64,000 nucleotides of DNA from assembly GCF_001612905.1 (NCBI RefSeq), contig NZ_BDBI01000028.1:1-64000 (forward strand). Direction: 5' to 3'. This document shows, piece after piece, positions 53,719-61,297 of this stretch (position 1 is its first letter; every line of letters begins with the position of its first letter). The notes beneath the pieces were generated by a model. That model had not been told where the DNA came from and ran no database searches. It saw only the letters and a program-made list of their open reading frames with translations. The translations under genes were made by a program, and so were the position numbers. Source of the stretch: Nocardia ignorata NBRC 108230. GTDB lineage: Bacteria > Actinomycetota > Actinomycetes > Mycobacteriales > Mycobacteriaceae.

Positions 53719-53976
53719 TCACTGCCCCGGTGTGGTGTTGCCTCGTTCGCCGACCAGGCGGCGGGTGAGCAGCTCCTTGCCCTCTTCGGCGCCCTTGCGG
53801 CTCTCGTGCTGGGCGCGCCGGAAGAATTCCGCGAGTTCGCTGTCGCCGGAGCTTTCGGCGTCGGCGCTGTACTGCTCCATCCGCAGTGCGTTGCTCAGGC
53901 AGGCCTCGACGAACCAGATGAGGTCGTAGTCTTTGTCTTTGGTTCCGGTGTAGCGACCGGTTTCGGTGGTGCTCAT
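53719..53976 (-). CDS. 85-aa acidic helical protein, stress-type promoter
   Basis: KDYDLIWFVEACLSNALRMEQYSADAESS, ELAEFFRRAQHESRKGAEEGK suggests helix bundles resembling ferritin-like folds, but no family was recognised with certainty. GGAAAGGA lies 5 bases before the ATG and a GATT-N15-GGGTAT promoter lies about 40 bp upstream, as for KGG and CsbD. Stress role is inferred from that. Confidence 0.7.
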   Translation of the reverse strand: MSTTETGRYTGTKDKDYDLIWFVEACLSNALRMEQYSADAESSGDSELAEFFRRAQHESRKGAEEGKELLTRRLVGERGNTTPGQ

Positions 53977-54016
53977 GATGTTCCTTTCCGCTCGTCGTCG
54001 TATCCCCCAGGGCGCA

Positions 54017-54041
54017 ATACCCGGCTGCCTCGTGACGAATC
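54017..54041 (-). promoter_or_regulatory. SigF/SigB-like promoter of the 85-aa protein
   Basis: Minus strand GATT, 15 bases, GGGTAT, identical in its hexamers and spacing to the promoter at 25086-25110. Confidence 0.6.
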
Positions 54042-54070
54042 GCGGGAACGCCGGCCGACGGAGCCGGGGA

Positions 54071-55090
54071 TCAATGCCCGCGGTGGGTGGCGCGCCGGAG
54101 CAGTCGGAGTACTGCACGTTCGATGACTGCTCGGCGCTCGCTCTCGGCGGCGCGGGCGGCTCTGTCCAGCGCTCGGGAAATCGTGACGCCCTCGGCGTAC
54201 GATTCGGCGACCCTCGGGTCGACATAGGAGGCGCGGGCGACGGCGGGGGTATTGCCCAGCGCGGCAGCGACTTCGGTGATCACGGCGCGTTCGGCCCGCT
54301 TGCGCGCACGCTCGGAGGTCGGGGGTTCGGCCTGCGCGAATCCCTCGGCGGCCAGCACGGTGGCCTGCCAGGTCCGGAGGTCCTTGACGGTGCAGTCCGT
54401 TTCGGTGAGTGCTTTGAAGCGGGCGTTGATGTCGTCGGCATGCAGTTCCCGGTAGCCGTTCTTGTCGCGGTAGACCAGTAGCCGGGGCGAATCCGCGCGG
54501 CTGCGCCGCAGGGAAGTGACAGCGCGGGCCAGATCGGCGTCGTGTATCCGGACGCGACGCCGCAGACCGCCCTTGGCGACATAGTCGAACAGCATCTGCT
54601 CGCCCTCGACGCGCACCTGTTCGCGCAGCAGCGTGGCGACGCCGCGGGTGCCGTTCTCCTCGGCGTACTCCTCACCGCCGACCCGGAACACTCCGAGGTC
54701 GATCAGCCCGATCGCCACGGCCTCCACCCGGTGCCGGTGCAGGCCGGAGCGGCGCACATCGGCGGTCAACCGGTCGCGCAGCGGGGGCAGGCGAGCGGCC
54801 AGATCGAGGACGCGATCGAACTTCTCCTCGTCGCGCTCCCGGCGCCACTGCTCGTGATACAGGTATTGGCGGCGGCCGGCGGCATCGACACCGATCGCCT
54901 GGATATGACCGTTGGCGTGCGGGCAGATCCACACCTTGCGCCATGCGGGCGGAATCACCAGGCCGTTGATCCGCTCGAGGAGTTCTTCGTCCGAGACGCG
55001 TTCGCCGTCAGTGCTCAGGTAGGAGAAACCACGACCCCGGGTGACTCGCCGGATCCCCGGGCCGTAGGGAGTGCTTCGCCGTAAGCGCAC
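54071..55090 (-). CDS. DNA topoisomerase IB (poxvirus type)
   Basis: 339 aa. RGFSYLSTDGERVSDEELLERINGLVIPPAW in the N-terminal domain; catalytic domain with GLIDLGVFRVGGEEYAEENGT, RVRIHDADL, Arg in VKDLRTWQATVLAAE, Lys/His region and the nucleophile Tyr in ARASYVDPRV. Relaxes supercoils via a 3'-phosphotyrosine. Canonical xRTW(A/H)GT has Q at the second variable position here. GTG start with AAAAGGAGG upstream. Confidence 0.93.
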   Translation of the reverse strand: MRLRRSTPYGPGIRRVTRGRGFSYLSTDGERVSDEELLERINGLVIPPAWRKVWICPHANGHIQAIGVDAAGRRQYLYHEQWRRERDEEKFDRVLDLAARLPPLRDRLTADVRRSGLHRHRVEAVAIGLIDLGVFRVGGEEYAEENGTRGVATLLREQVRVEGEQMLFDYVAKGGLRRRVRIHDADLARAVTSLRRSRADSPRLLVYRDKNGYRELHADDINARFKALTETDCTVKDLRTWQATVLAAEGFAQAEPPTSERARKRAERAVITEVAAALGNTPAVARASYVDPRVAESYAEGVTISRALDRAARAAESERRAVIERAVLRLLRRATHRGH

Positions 55091-55120
55091 GAAACCTCCT
55101 TTTCGCTGCCGCCGATCGGG

Positions 55121-56482
55121 TCAGGACATGGATTTGTTCAGGATCGGCGCGTCGTGCCGGGATTCCACGCGGAATTCGAGGCCGAAGTTGTTCAGGGTGA
55201 CCGGCAAGGGGGTCGACGGATCGAGACGTAAGGTCGAGGTCAGCTCGAACCGCGCCCCGCGCAGCATTTCCCCGAGCAGGGTACTGGTGACGAACAGCAC
55301 CAGGTCCTGCCCGGGGCAGGCGGCTGGTCCGGCGCTGAACGGCACCAACTGCGGGTAGTCCTTCGCGCGGCCGTCCAACCAGATGTCGGGAACGAAATCA
55401 TCGGCGAACGGAAGTAACCGCGGGTCACGGTGGAACGCGACGGCGGCGATCAGCAGCGCCGCACCGGCCTCGGTGGTGAAACGCTGCTCGTCGTCGCGCC
55501 AGGCGGTGTCCTCGGTGACGTCGCGCAGGATGAGCGGCGTCGTCGGCCACAGCCGCACCGATTCCAGGACACATGCCCGGAGGTAGGGGAGCGTCGCCGG
55601 AGTCGTGGCGTGCTGTGCCTCGGCGACGGCCGCGGCGCGCTGATCGGGATGGGTGGCCAGCAATGCCACCGCGCGACTCAGTGCCATCCCCGCCGCGTCG
55701 AAGGCGAACAGCCAATGCGGCACCTGGCCGACGGGATCCGTCGCACCGGACGCGGATACCTCGGTGAGCGCACCCAGGAGGCTGTCCTTCTCCGCTGATT
55801 CGGCATAGCGGTAGAGGCTCTCGGAGAACTCCTCGCCCGAGCGCCTGCGTTGTGGCACGAGAAATGACCAGTTGGCGGCCGAACGCAGCTGCCACAGCCG
55901 ATCGGTGATGTCGTGGTCCTCGCGCGCTGAGGAGCCGAGGACCAGCCGACGGACCAGCCGCCACCAGGCGGTGGTGAACTGTGCGGCGTCCAGCGTGCCG
56001 GTCGACGAGGCCGCCGCCAGCATCCGGGCCGCTTCGTCGGCGATGACCTCGGCGAACGGGGTCGCCAGCCGGTGCAGCGGACGGCCGGTCTCGAGAGCGG
56101 CTTCGTTCACCGCCCGGCGCTCCTCGCGGATGGGGCCCTCCGAGATCAGGACACCGTGCGGCTGGAATTGGCGCAATGCGGCGCGCTTCTCCCGATTGGC
56201 CGGATCGAACGGCGACGGTGCTTGCGCCAGCACCCTGCCCACATCGGCGGGATCGGTGACCACGACCACCCGTCGGCCGGGCAGGGACAATTCCACCGGC
56301 CCCGAACCGAACTCGTCGCGCAGCGCATGCATCCGCCGGACGGCACGACCGTCCGCCTGCGTGCGTTCCAGTATTCCCATCATCCTGCGGCGACGGGCGA
56401 TGACGCCTGCGGCGAATCCGGCGAACCCCAGGTCCGCCAGCGTCGCCGCCGCGCGGACACCTCCCAACCGATGACCCGGCAT
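55121..56482 (-). CDS. Cytochrome P450 without the acid-alcohol pair
   Basis: 453 aa. Heme motif FSAGPAACPG (Cys389), ExxR in LESVR (Glu307, Arg310). The I-helix reads FDAAGMALSRA: the usual [A/G]Gx[D/E]T has Ala267 and Leu268 in place of the acid and Thr, so normal oxygen activation is doubtful. An N-terminal helix (LADLGFAGFAAGVIARRRRM) is unusual for a soluble bacterial P450. ATG 56482 has AGGAGG just upstream; the open frame upstream is not P450-like. It lies 30 bp before topoisomerase IB on the same strand. Confidence 0.9.
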   Translation of the reverse strand: MPGHRLGGVRAAATLADLGFAGFAAGVIARRRRMMGILERTQADGRAVRRMHALRDEFGSGPVELSLPGRRVVVVTDPADVGRVLAQAPSPFDPANREKRAALRQFQPHGVLISEGPIREERRAVNEAALETGRPLHRLATPFAEVIADEAARMLAAASSTGTLDAAQFTTAWWRLVRRLVLGSSAREDHDITDRLWQLRSAANWSFLVPQRRRSGEEFSESLYRYAESAEKDSLLGALTEVSASGATDPVGQVPHWLFAFDAAGMALSRAVALLATHPDQRAAAVAEAQHATTPATLPYLRACVLESVRLWPTTPLILRDVTEDTAWRDDEQRFTTEAGAALLIAAVAFHRDPRLLPFADDFVPDIWLDGRAKDYPQLVPFSAGPAACPGQDLVLFVTSTLLGEMLRGARFELTSTLRLDPSTPLPVTLNNFGLEFRVESRHDAPILNKSMS

Positions 56483-56575
56483 GTGACCTCCTGAGCAGCG
56501 GAATGCCGACGTCGGTGTGCCGGCACGCGAGCTACTTGCGGTCATTCCACGCGAAGGATCATCTAAACGACCCGC

Positions 56576-56595
56576 CCGGTTCCGCAGGGAACCGG
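56576..56595. terminator. Hairpin after the Gly/Asn-rich gene
   Basis: CCGGTTCC / GGAACCGG with a 4-base loop, immediately after the stop (56598-56600) of the minus-strand Gly/Asn-rich gene. A GTTT run follows after eight bases. Could alternatively be an operator for the P450. Confidence 0.5.
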
Positions 56596-56597
56596 CA

Positions 56598-57584
56598 TCA
56601 CGCCCGTGCGCCGAAGAACTCTGCTCGGGCGGCGTCGACACGTGCCTGCGCCTGGGCGGCGCCCTGGAAACTGACCGCGGCCGAACCGCCGCCGGCGAGC
56701 CCGAGCGCCAGCAGGCCGCCTATGACCGAGAGGAGGTTCGGGTCGGGCAGGAGGCCGGTGTCGCTGGTCGGTGTGACGTCGTGGGCGGGAACCGCCGGGC
56801 CGCCGCCGGGTGCGGGAGCGGCGGGCGGATCAGCCGCTCCACCGGGGGCCGGTGCGGAGGGTGAGTCACCGCCGGGACCTGCTCCGGCCGGTGGTGCGCC
56901 GCCACCGCCGGGCGCGCCGCCACCGGGTGCTCCACCACCGGGTGCGCCGCCGGATTCGCCCGCCTCCGGCTGGGGAGCCTCCGGCTGGGCGGGTGCGGGA
57001 GCGTCCGGGGCAGGGGCCGCAGGCGCGGACTGCGGGGCAGGGGCTTGCGGTTCCGGCGGATTCCCCGGGTTGTTGCCTTGGTTCCCGCCGCCGTTGCCTT
57101 GATTGCCGTTTCCGTTGCCGGGGTTCGGGTTGCCGTTGTTGCCCTGGTTCCCGCCCCCATTTCCCTGGTTCCCGCCCCCGTTTCCCTGGTTGCCGTTTCC
57201 GTTGCCGGGGTTCGGGTTGCCGTTGTTGCCTTGGTTCCCGCCCCCGTTTCCCTGGTTGCCGTTTCCGTTGCCGGGGTCCGAGTTGCCCTGGTTGCCGCCG
57301 CCGTTGCCTTCGTTGCCGTTGCCGCTTCCCGGGTCCGAGTTCCCGTTGCCTCCGCCGTTGCCTCCGCCGTTGCCTCCGCCGTTGCCATGGTCTCCCGGTT
57401 CGGCGGCGAACCGGATCGCGCCGCTGTCGGGGAGTCTCGAGGTGTCGGGCACGGCGGTAGGGTCGAGCATCGCTACGGCAACTCGGCCGCCCGGCGCAGG
57501 AGTGGGCTGGGCAGCCGCGAGCCCGCCGTAGCCGAGGAGCCCGAGGACACCCGTGGCCCCGGCTGCCACGGCGGTTCGTCTCAT
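56598..57584 (-). CDS. Gly/Asn/Pro-rich exported protein with C-terminal helix
   Basis: 328 aa. Signal peptide (about 1-24), a short folded segment, then repeats rich in Gly/Asn/Gln (GNGNQGNGGGNQGN), a Pro/Ala/Gly region and a C-terminal hydrophobic helix (LLSVIGGLLALGLAGGGSAA) with a basic tail. It is probably cell-envelope associated. ATG 57584 overlaps the 52-aa gene stop as ATGA, which supports this start over longer GTG alternatives. Part of the cydA transcript. Confidence 0.8.
   Translation of the reverse strand: MRRTAVAAGATGVLGLLGYGGLAAAQPTPAPGGRVAVAMLDPTAVPDTSRLPDSGAIRFAAEPGDHGNGGGNGGGNGGGNGNSDPGSGNGNEGNGGGNQGNSDPGNGNGNQGNGGGNQGNNGNPNPGNGNGNQGNGGGNQGNGGGNQGNNGNPNPGNGNGNQGNGGGNQGNNPGNPPEPQAPAPQSAPAAPAPDAPAPAQPEAPQPEAGESGGAPGGGAPGGGAPGGGGAPPAGAGPGGDSPSAPAPGGAADPPAAPAPGGGPAVPAHDVTPTSDTGLLPDPNLLSVIGGLLALGLAGGGSAAVSFQGAAQAQARVDAARAEFFGARA
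57070..57395 (-). repeat. Asn/Gly/Gln-rich coding repeats
   Basis: The unit NPGNGNGNQGNGGGNQGN occurs in nearly identical copies, two of them preceded by NNGNPN, inside the exported protein. The DNA copies are close to identical over about 60-80 bp, so length variation by slippage is likely. Confidence 0.75.
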
Positions 57585-57739
57585 CCGACCGGCTGCCACT
57601 TGCCCTCCGTCCCGTCGCCGAAAGCCCACCACACACCATTGCGGTCGGATTCGGAGGGCCTGGCGTTACCCCGACCGTCGATCGGTCCCGAGCCGGCGAT
57701 CGTCGACACCGCCCGAACGGCGTCGAACCATCGGCGCAC
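57581..57739 (-). CDS. 52-aa Trp-rich protein between cydA and exported gene
   Basis: GTG start shares one base with the cydA stop (TAGTG) and the stop overlaps the next start as ATGA: two signs of translational coupling. The product (MRRWFDAVRAVSTIAGSGPI at the start, NGVWWAFGDGTEGKWQPVG at the end) is hydrophilic with four Trp and no transmembrane helix, so it is unlike CydX/CydH. Function unknown. Confidence 0.6.
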   Translation of the reverse strand: MRRWFDAVRAVSTIAGSGPIDGRGNARPSESDRNGVWWAFGDGTEGKWQPVG

Positions 57740-59250
57740 TAGTAGGCGAAAGACAGCGGTTCGACGGGTTCGGCGCGGTGTCTGCCACCACCACTGCCGT
57801 CGTCGGGGCCCGAATCGTCGTGCTGCGACGTGGTCGAATCCGGCGCCGGGCCCACGACGGTGTACCGATGCATGAGGTAGTACCAGACCACCGCGAGCAC
57901 ACCGTAGAGCAGGGTGAACACGATCAATGAGAACAGCACGGTGCCCGGTGCGTGGTCCGAGACACCCTGGTCCACGGTCATGCGGATGGTGAGGTCGCCG
58001 GCGAGGTCGGGAACGACCACCCAGGGCTGGCGCCCCATCTCGGTGAACACCCAGCCCGCGCTGTTGGCCAGGAACGGCGTCGGGATGGCGAGCAGGCTCA
58101 GCCAGGCGAACCAACGCCGGTCGGGGGCGCGACCACCCCGGGTCACCCAGAATCCGGCGAGCAGCAGCACCATCGGGCCGGCGAGCAGGCCGACCATGGT
58201 GCGAAACGACCAGTAGGTGACGAACAGGTTCGGCCGGTAATTGCCCGGCCCGTATTGCTCGACATAGGAACGTTGCAGATCCTCGACGCCCTGCAGGGTC
58301 ACGCCGGTGAACTGATCCTCGGCCAGGAAAGACAGCACATAGGGAACCTCGATCAGGTGCTCCACGCTGTCGCAGTTGTTGTGTGTGCCGACAGTGAGCA
58401 CCGAGAACTTCGGGTCGGTCGCCGTGTGGCACAGCGATTCCGCCGAGGCCATCTTCATCGGCTGCTGATCGAACATGATCTTGCCCTGGATATCGCCCGT
58501 GAGTGCCACCACCACGATCGACGCCGCGACCACATACAGCGAACCGCGGGCGGCGGGACGCCAGAGCGTGGTGGCTTCGGACTGTTTCACCGGGTCACCG
58601 CTGCGCCCATTGCGCACCATGAACCATCCGCAGATACCGGCGACGAACACCGACGCGGTGAGGAGCGCGCCGGCGACCACGTGCGGGAACGCCGCCAGCG
58701 TCGTGTTGTTGGTGAGCAACGTCCAGATGCTGTCCAGTTCGGCCCGGCCGGTCTCGGGATTGAACCTGGCACCGACCGGATGCTGCATGAACGAGTTGGC
58801 CGCGATGATGAAGTACGCCGACGCGTTCACCCCGATGGCCACCAACCAGATCGTGGCCAGGTGAACGAGTTTGGGCAGCCGGGACCAGCCGAAGATCCAC
58901 AGTCCGATGAAGGTCGATTCGAGGAAGAAGGCGACCAACGCTTCCAAAGCCAAAGGGGCGCCGAAGATATCGCCGACGAAACGGGAGTACTCGCTCCAGT
59001 TCATCCCGAACTGGAACTCCTGCACGATGCCGGTGGCCACGCCGATCGCGAAATTGATCAGGAACAATCTGCCGAAGAACTTGGTGAGCCGATACCATTT
59101 CTCGTCGCCGGTGACGACCCACGCGGTCTGCATTCCCGCGACGATCGGAGCGAGGCCGATGGTGAGCGGTACGAAGATGAAGTGATACACCGTGGTGATA
59201 CCGAATTGCCACCTCGAGATATCGACGGTGCTCATCGCCAGCGTACTCAT
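57739..59250 (-). CDS. cydA: Cytochrome bd oxidase subunit I
   Basis: 503 aa, about nine transmembrane helices. Heme ligands: His23 (TTVYHFIFVPLTIG), His in FPHVVAGALL, Met in the EMGRQPW region; the quinol-binding Q-loop follows KIMFDQQPMKMA. It reduces O2 with quinol. cydB, cydD and cydC are not next to it: downstream are a 52-aa protein and a Gly/Asn-rich exported protein. ATG 59250 has AGGAG 7 bases upstream; ATG 59235 is an alternative. Confidence 0.93.
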   Translation of the reverse strand: MSTLAMSTVDISRWQFGITTVYHFIFVPLTIGLAPIVAGMQTAWVVTGDEKWYRLTKFFGRLFLINFAIGVATGIVQEFQFGMNWSEYSRFVGDIFGAPLALEALVAFFLESTFIGLWIFGWSRLPKLVHLATIWLVAIGVNASAYFIIAANSFMQHPVGARFNPETGRAELDSIWTLLTNNTTLAAFPHVVAGALLTASVFVAGICGWFMVRNGRSGDPVKQSEATTLWRPAARGSLYVVAASIVVVALTGDIQGKIMFDQQPMKMASAESLCHTATDPKFSVLTVGTHNNCDSVEHLIEVPYVLSFLAEDQFTGVTLQGVEDLQRSYVEQYGPGNYRPNLFVTYWSFRTMVGLLAGPMVLLLAGFWVTRGGRAPDRRWFAWLSLLAIPTPFLANSAGWVFTEMGRQPWVVVPDLAGDLTIRMTVDQGVSDHAPGTVLFSLIVFTLLYGVLAVVWYYLMHRYTVVGPAPDSTTSQHDDSGPDDGSGGGRHRAEPVEPLSFAY

Positions 59251-59349
59251 CGTCGGTCTCCTGCCGCCGTTATGAACTGTCGCCGAAGCAGACGCGTGTG
59301 CGCCGTTGTCGAGACGAGCGTCGAACGTGATGTTCTCGGCAGTTGCGGT

Positions 59350-60147
59350 TCAGGACCCGAGTGATACCGCTGCTTCGGAGGTTTCGACCAGGAAGGTGAA
59401 GGTTTCCTGGAAGTACAGCTGGACGGTGTCGGCGTCGTGGCTGAGGTAGCCGATGGAGAGGTCTTGGCCGATGGCGAGTTCGAAATCGCCGCCGCGGGTG
59501 GTGAGGGCGAAACCGCCGGTGATGGCGGGTGCCCAGATGATCTCGCTATCGATGAGGCGTTCGATGTGGGTGCGGATCGGGTGGCCGTGGTCGGAGGTTT
59601 CGCTGACCTTGGTGTAGAGGTCGGCGCTGAGCAGCACCGAATACGGTCCCTGGACACCGGCCAGGCGCAACTCGGTGAGGGCGTGGGAAATGGCGTCGGG
59701 GATGTCGACCACATTGCCGGGCAGGGCGACGGGGGAGTTGGAGGCGGCGGCGCGGATGCCGGTGATGCCGGCGGCGGCGTAGCCCTCGAAGATCGCGCGG
59801 TCTTCGGCGAAGGCGATCTTCTGGGCGGCGTCTTTGAGGTTGTCGAGGTCGGCATCGGGGGCGCCGCGTTCGATGTCGTCGAGTTCGGAGCGCTGCAACG
59901 TGAAGGGCACCCGGAGTTCCACGAGCGGCTGCACCACGCGCTGGTGTGCTTGTACACCGTCGTCGGGGGAGTCGATCGGGGTGAGCCTGCCCCGGTTGAG
60001 CGCCGAATAGGCCACACCTCGGGGGCCGGACACGTCGACGACCCGGCGTCCGGCGATATTGCGCTTGAAGGTGCGGGTGGCTTCTTCTTCGATTTGTGTC
60101 CAGGCCTCGTCGGTGATCGGCGCAAGTTCGCGATGCAGGTTGTTCAT
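59350..60147 (-). CDS. enc: Encapsulin shell protein
   Basis: 265 aa, HK97 fold. NNLHRELAPITDEAWTQIEEEATRTFKRNIAGRRVVDVSGPRG, SELDDIERGAPDADLDNLKDAA, GPYSVLLSADLYTKV and the C-terminal QDLSIGYLSHDADTVQLYFQETFTF are typical of family 1 encapsulins. It forms a protein nanocompartment for the DyP peroxidase encoded immediately upstream; the DyP stop and encapsulin ATG touch. Confidence 0.96.
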   Translation of the reverse strand: MNNLHRELAPITDEAWTQIEEEATRTFKRNIAGRRVVDVSGPRGVAYSALNRGRLTPIDSPDDGVQAHQRVVQPLVELRVPFTLQRSELDDIERGAPDADLDNLKDAAQKIAFAEDRAIFEGYAAAGITGIRAAASNSPVALPGNVVDIPDAISHALTELRLAGVQGPYSVLLSADLYTKVSETSDHGHPIRTHIERLIDSEIIWAPAITGGFALTTRGGDFELAIGQDLSIGYLSHDADTVQLYFQETFTFLVETSEAAVSLGS

Positions 60148-61200
60148 TCAGTTACTCCCTTTCATAGACCCGATGGAGAGCGAACCGTCCGAGACCGCCC
60201 GGGCTGCCTCGGCGGCAACGACCGGAGCGAACTCGGGAACATCGATATCGACGTTTTCGTCGGCGACGGATGAGGGTGCATCAGGTAGATCGCCGAGGAA
60301 ATCGGCGGACGGAGCGAAGAACAGAGTGCCGGTGACAGCGGTCGAGAAGTCGAGAATACGGTCGTAGGGGGCTTCGTCGGTGCCGAGAAACATGCGCTCG
60401 AGCATCTTCTCCGGTACGGACGGTGTGGCGCAATAGGCGATGTAATACGTGCCGAGTCGGCCGTCTCCGACGGTGCCGAACGGCATATTCGCGCGCACGA
60501 TATCGTGCTCCACTCCGTCGGCATCGACGATCGTGTTCATGGTGACATGGGAGCTGGGTGGCTTCACGTCGTCGGGCAGTTCGTAATCGCTGAGTTTGGT
60601 ACGCCCGATGATGAGCTCCTGCTCCTCGATCGTCAGAGCATTCCATTCGTCGAGTGGGTGCAGGTATTTCTGCACCATCACGTAACTGCCACCGGCGAAC
60701 GCCGGATCCTCGTCGCCGACGAGAACTGCCGCCTCGGCCGCGCCGCCCTCCGGATTCGCGGTGCCGTCGACGAATCCGAGCAGATCGCGCTGTTCGAAGT
60801 AGCGGAACCCCGATGTCTCGTCGACAACGGTCGCCGCGTCGCGCAGCCTGGTCCCGATCGCCATCGCCAATTCGTAACAGGTGCCCGTCATCTCGCTCCT
60901 GATGTGGAACAGCAGGTCGCCGGGGGTGGCGGGGCAGGAGTGCACCGGCCCGGCATAGCCGGGGAACTCGTGCAGCTCGGCGGGTTCGGGACCGGTGAAC
61001 AACCGGCCCCACGCGCGGTGCCCGATGCCGACGACGCAGCTGAGGTTCTGATCCGGGGTGCGGAAACCGACCGACTTGCGTAGGTCGTCGACCTCGGCCA
61101 GGAGCTCGCGGACCGCCGCCTCACCGCCTTCATCGATGGTGGCGACGAGAAAGATCGCTGCCTGCGTGAGTGGAACGAGGACCCGCTGCGGCTCACCCAT
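60148..61200 (-). CDS. dypB: Dye-decolorizing peroxidase, encapsulin cargo
   Basis: 350 aa. DyP motif GFVDGTANPEG (catalytic Asp) and proximal His in KYLHPLDEW; Arg in TKLSDYELPDDVKPPSSHVTMN region. The C-terminus DGSLSIGSMKGSN matches the encapsulin cargo-loading peptide (DGSLGIGSLK type). Heme peroxidase acting on dyes, phenols or as part of oxidative-stress defence. ATG 61200 gives the usual MGEPQRVLVPLTQAAIF. Confidence 0.95.
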   Translation of the reverse strand: MGEPQRVLVPLTQAAIFLVATIDEGGEAAVRELLAEVDDLRKSVGFRTPDQNLSCVVGIGHRAWGRLFTGPEPAELHEFPGYAGPVHSCPATPGDLLFHIRSEMTGTCYELAMAIGTRLRDAATVVDETSGFRYFEQRDLLGFVDGTANPEGGAAEAAVLVGDEDPAFAGGSYVMVQKYLHPLDEWNALTIEEQELIIGRTKLSDYELPDDVKPPSSHVTMNTIVDADGVEHDIVRANMPFGTVGDGRLGTYYIAYCATPSVPEKMLERMFLGTDEAPYDRILDFSTAVTGTLFFAPSADFLGDLPDAPSSVADENVDIDVPEFAPVVAAEAARAVSDGSLSIGSMKGSN

Positions 61201-61297
61201 GGCGGTCAGCCTACGGCCCACCGATGTTGGGGATGTGCTTCATCGGTGCGTGTCAGGCAGTGTGTCCCGTTCGCCGGAATACGGCAGTATCTGCCCC

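Noticed and set aside
57045-57875. Plus-strand open frames opposite the Gly/Asn repeats, rich in Val/Ala/Pro/Phe
   Set aside because: Antisense of the repeats; the minus-strand reading has a signal peptide, a coupled start and a stop before a hairpin.
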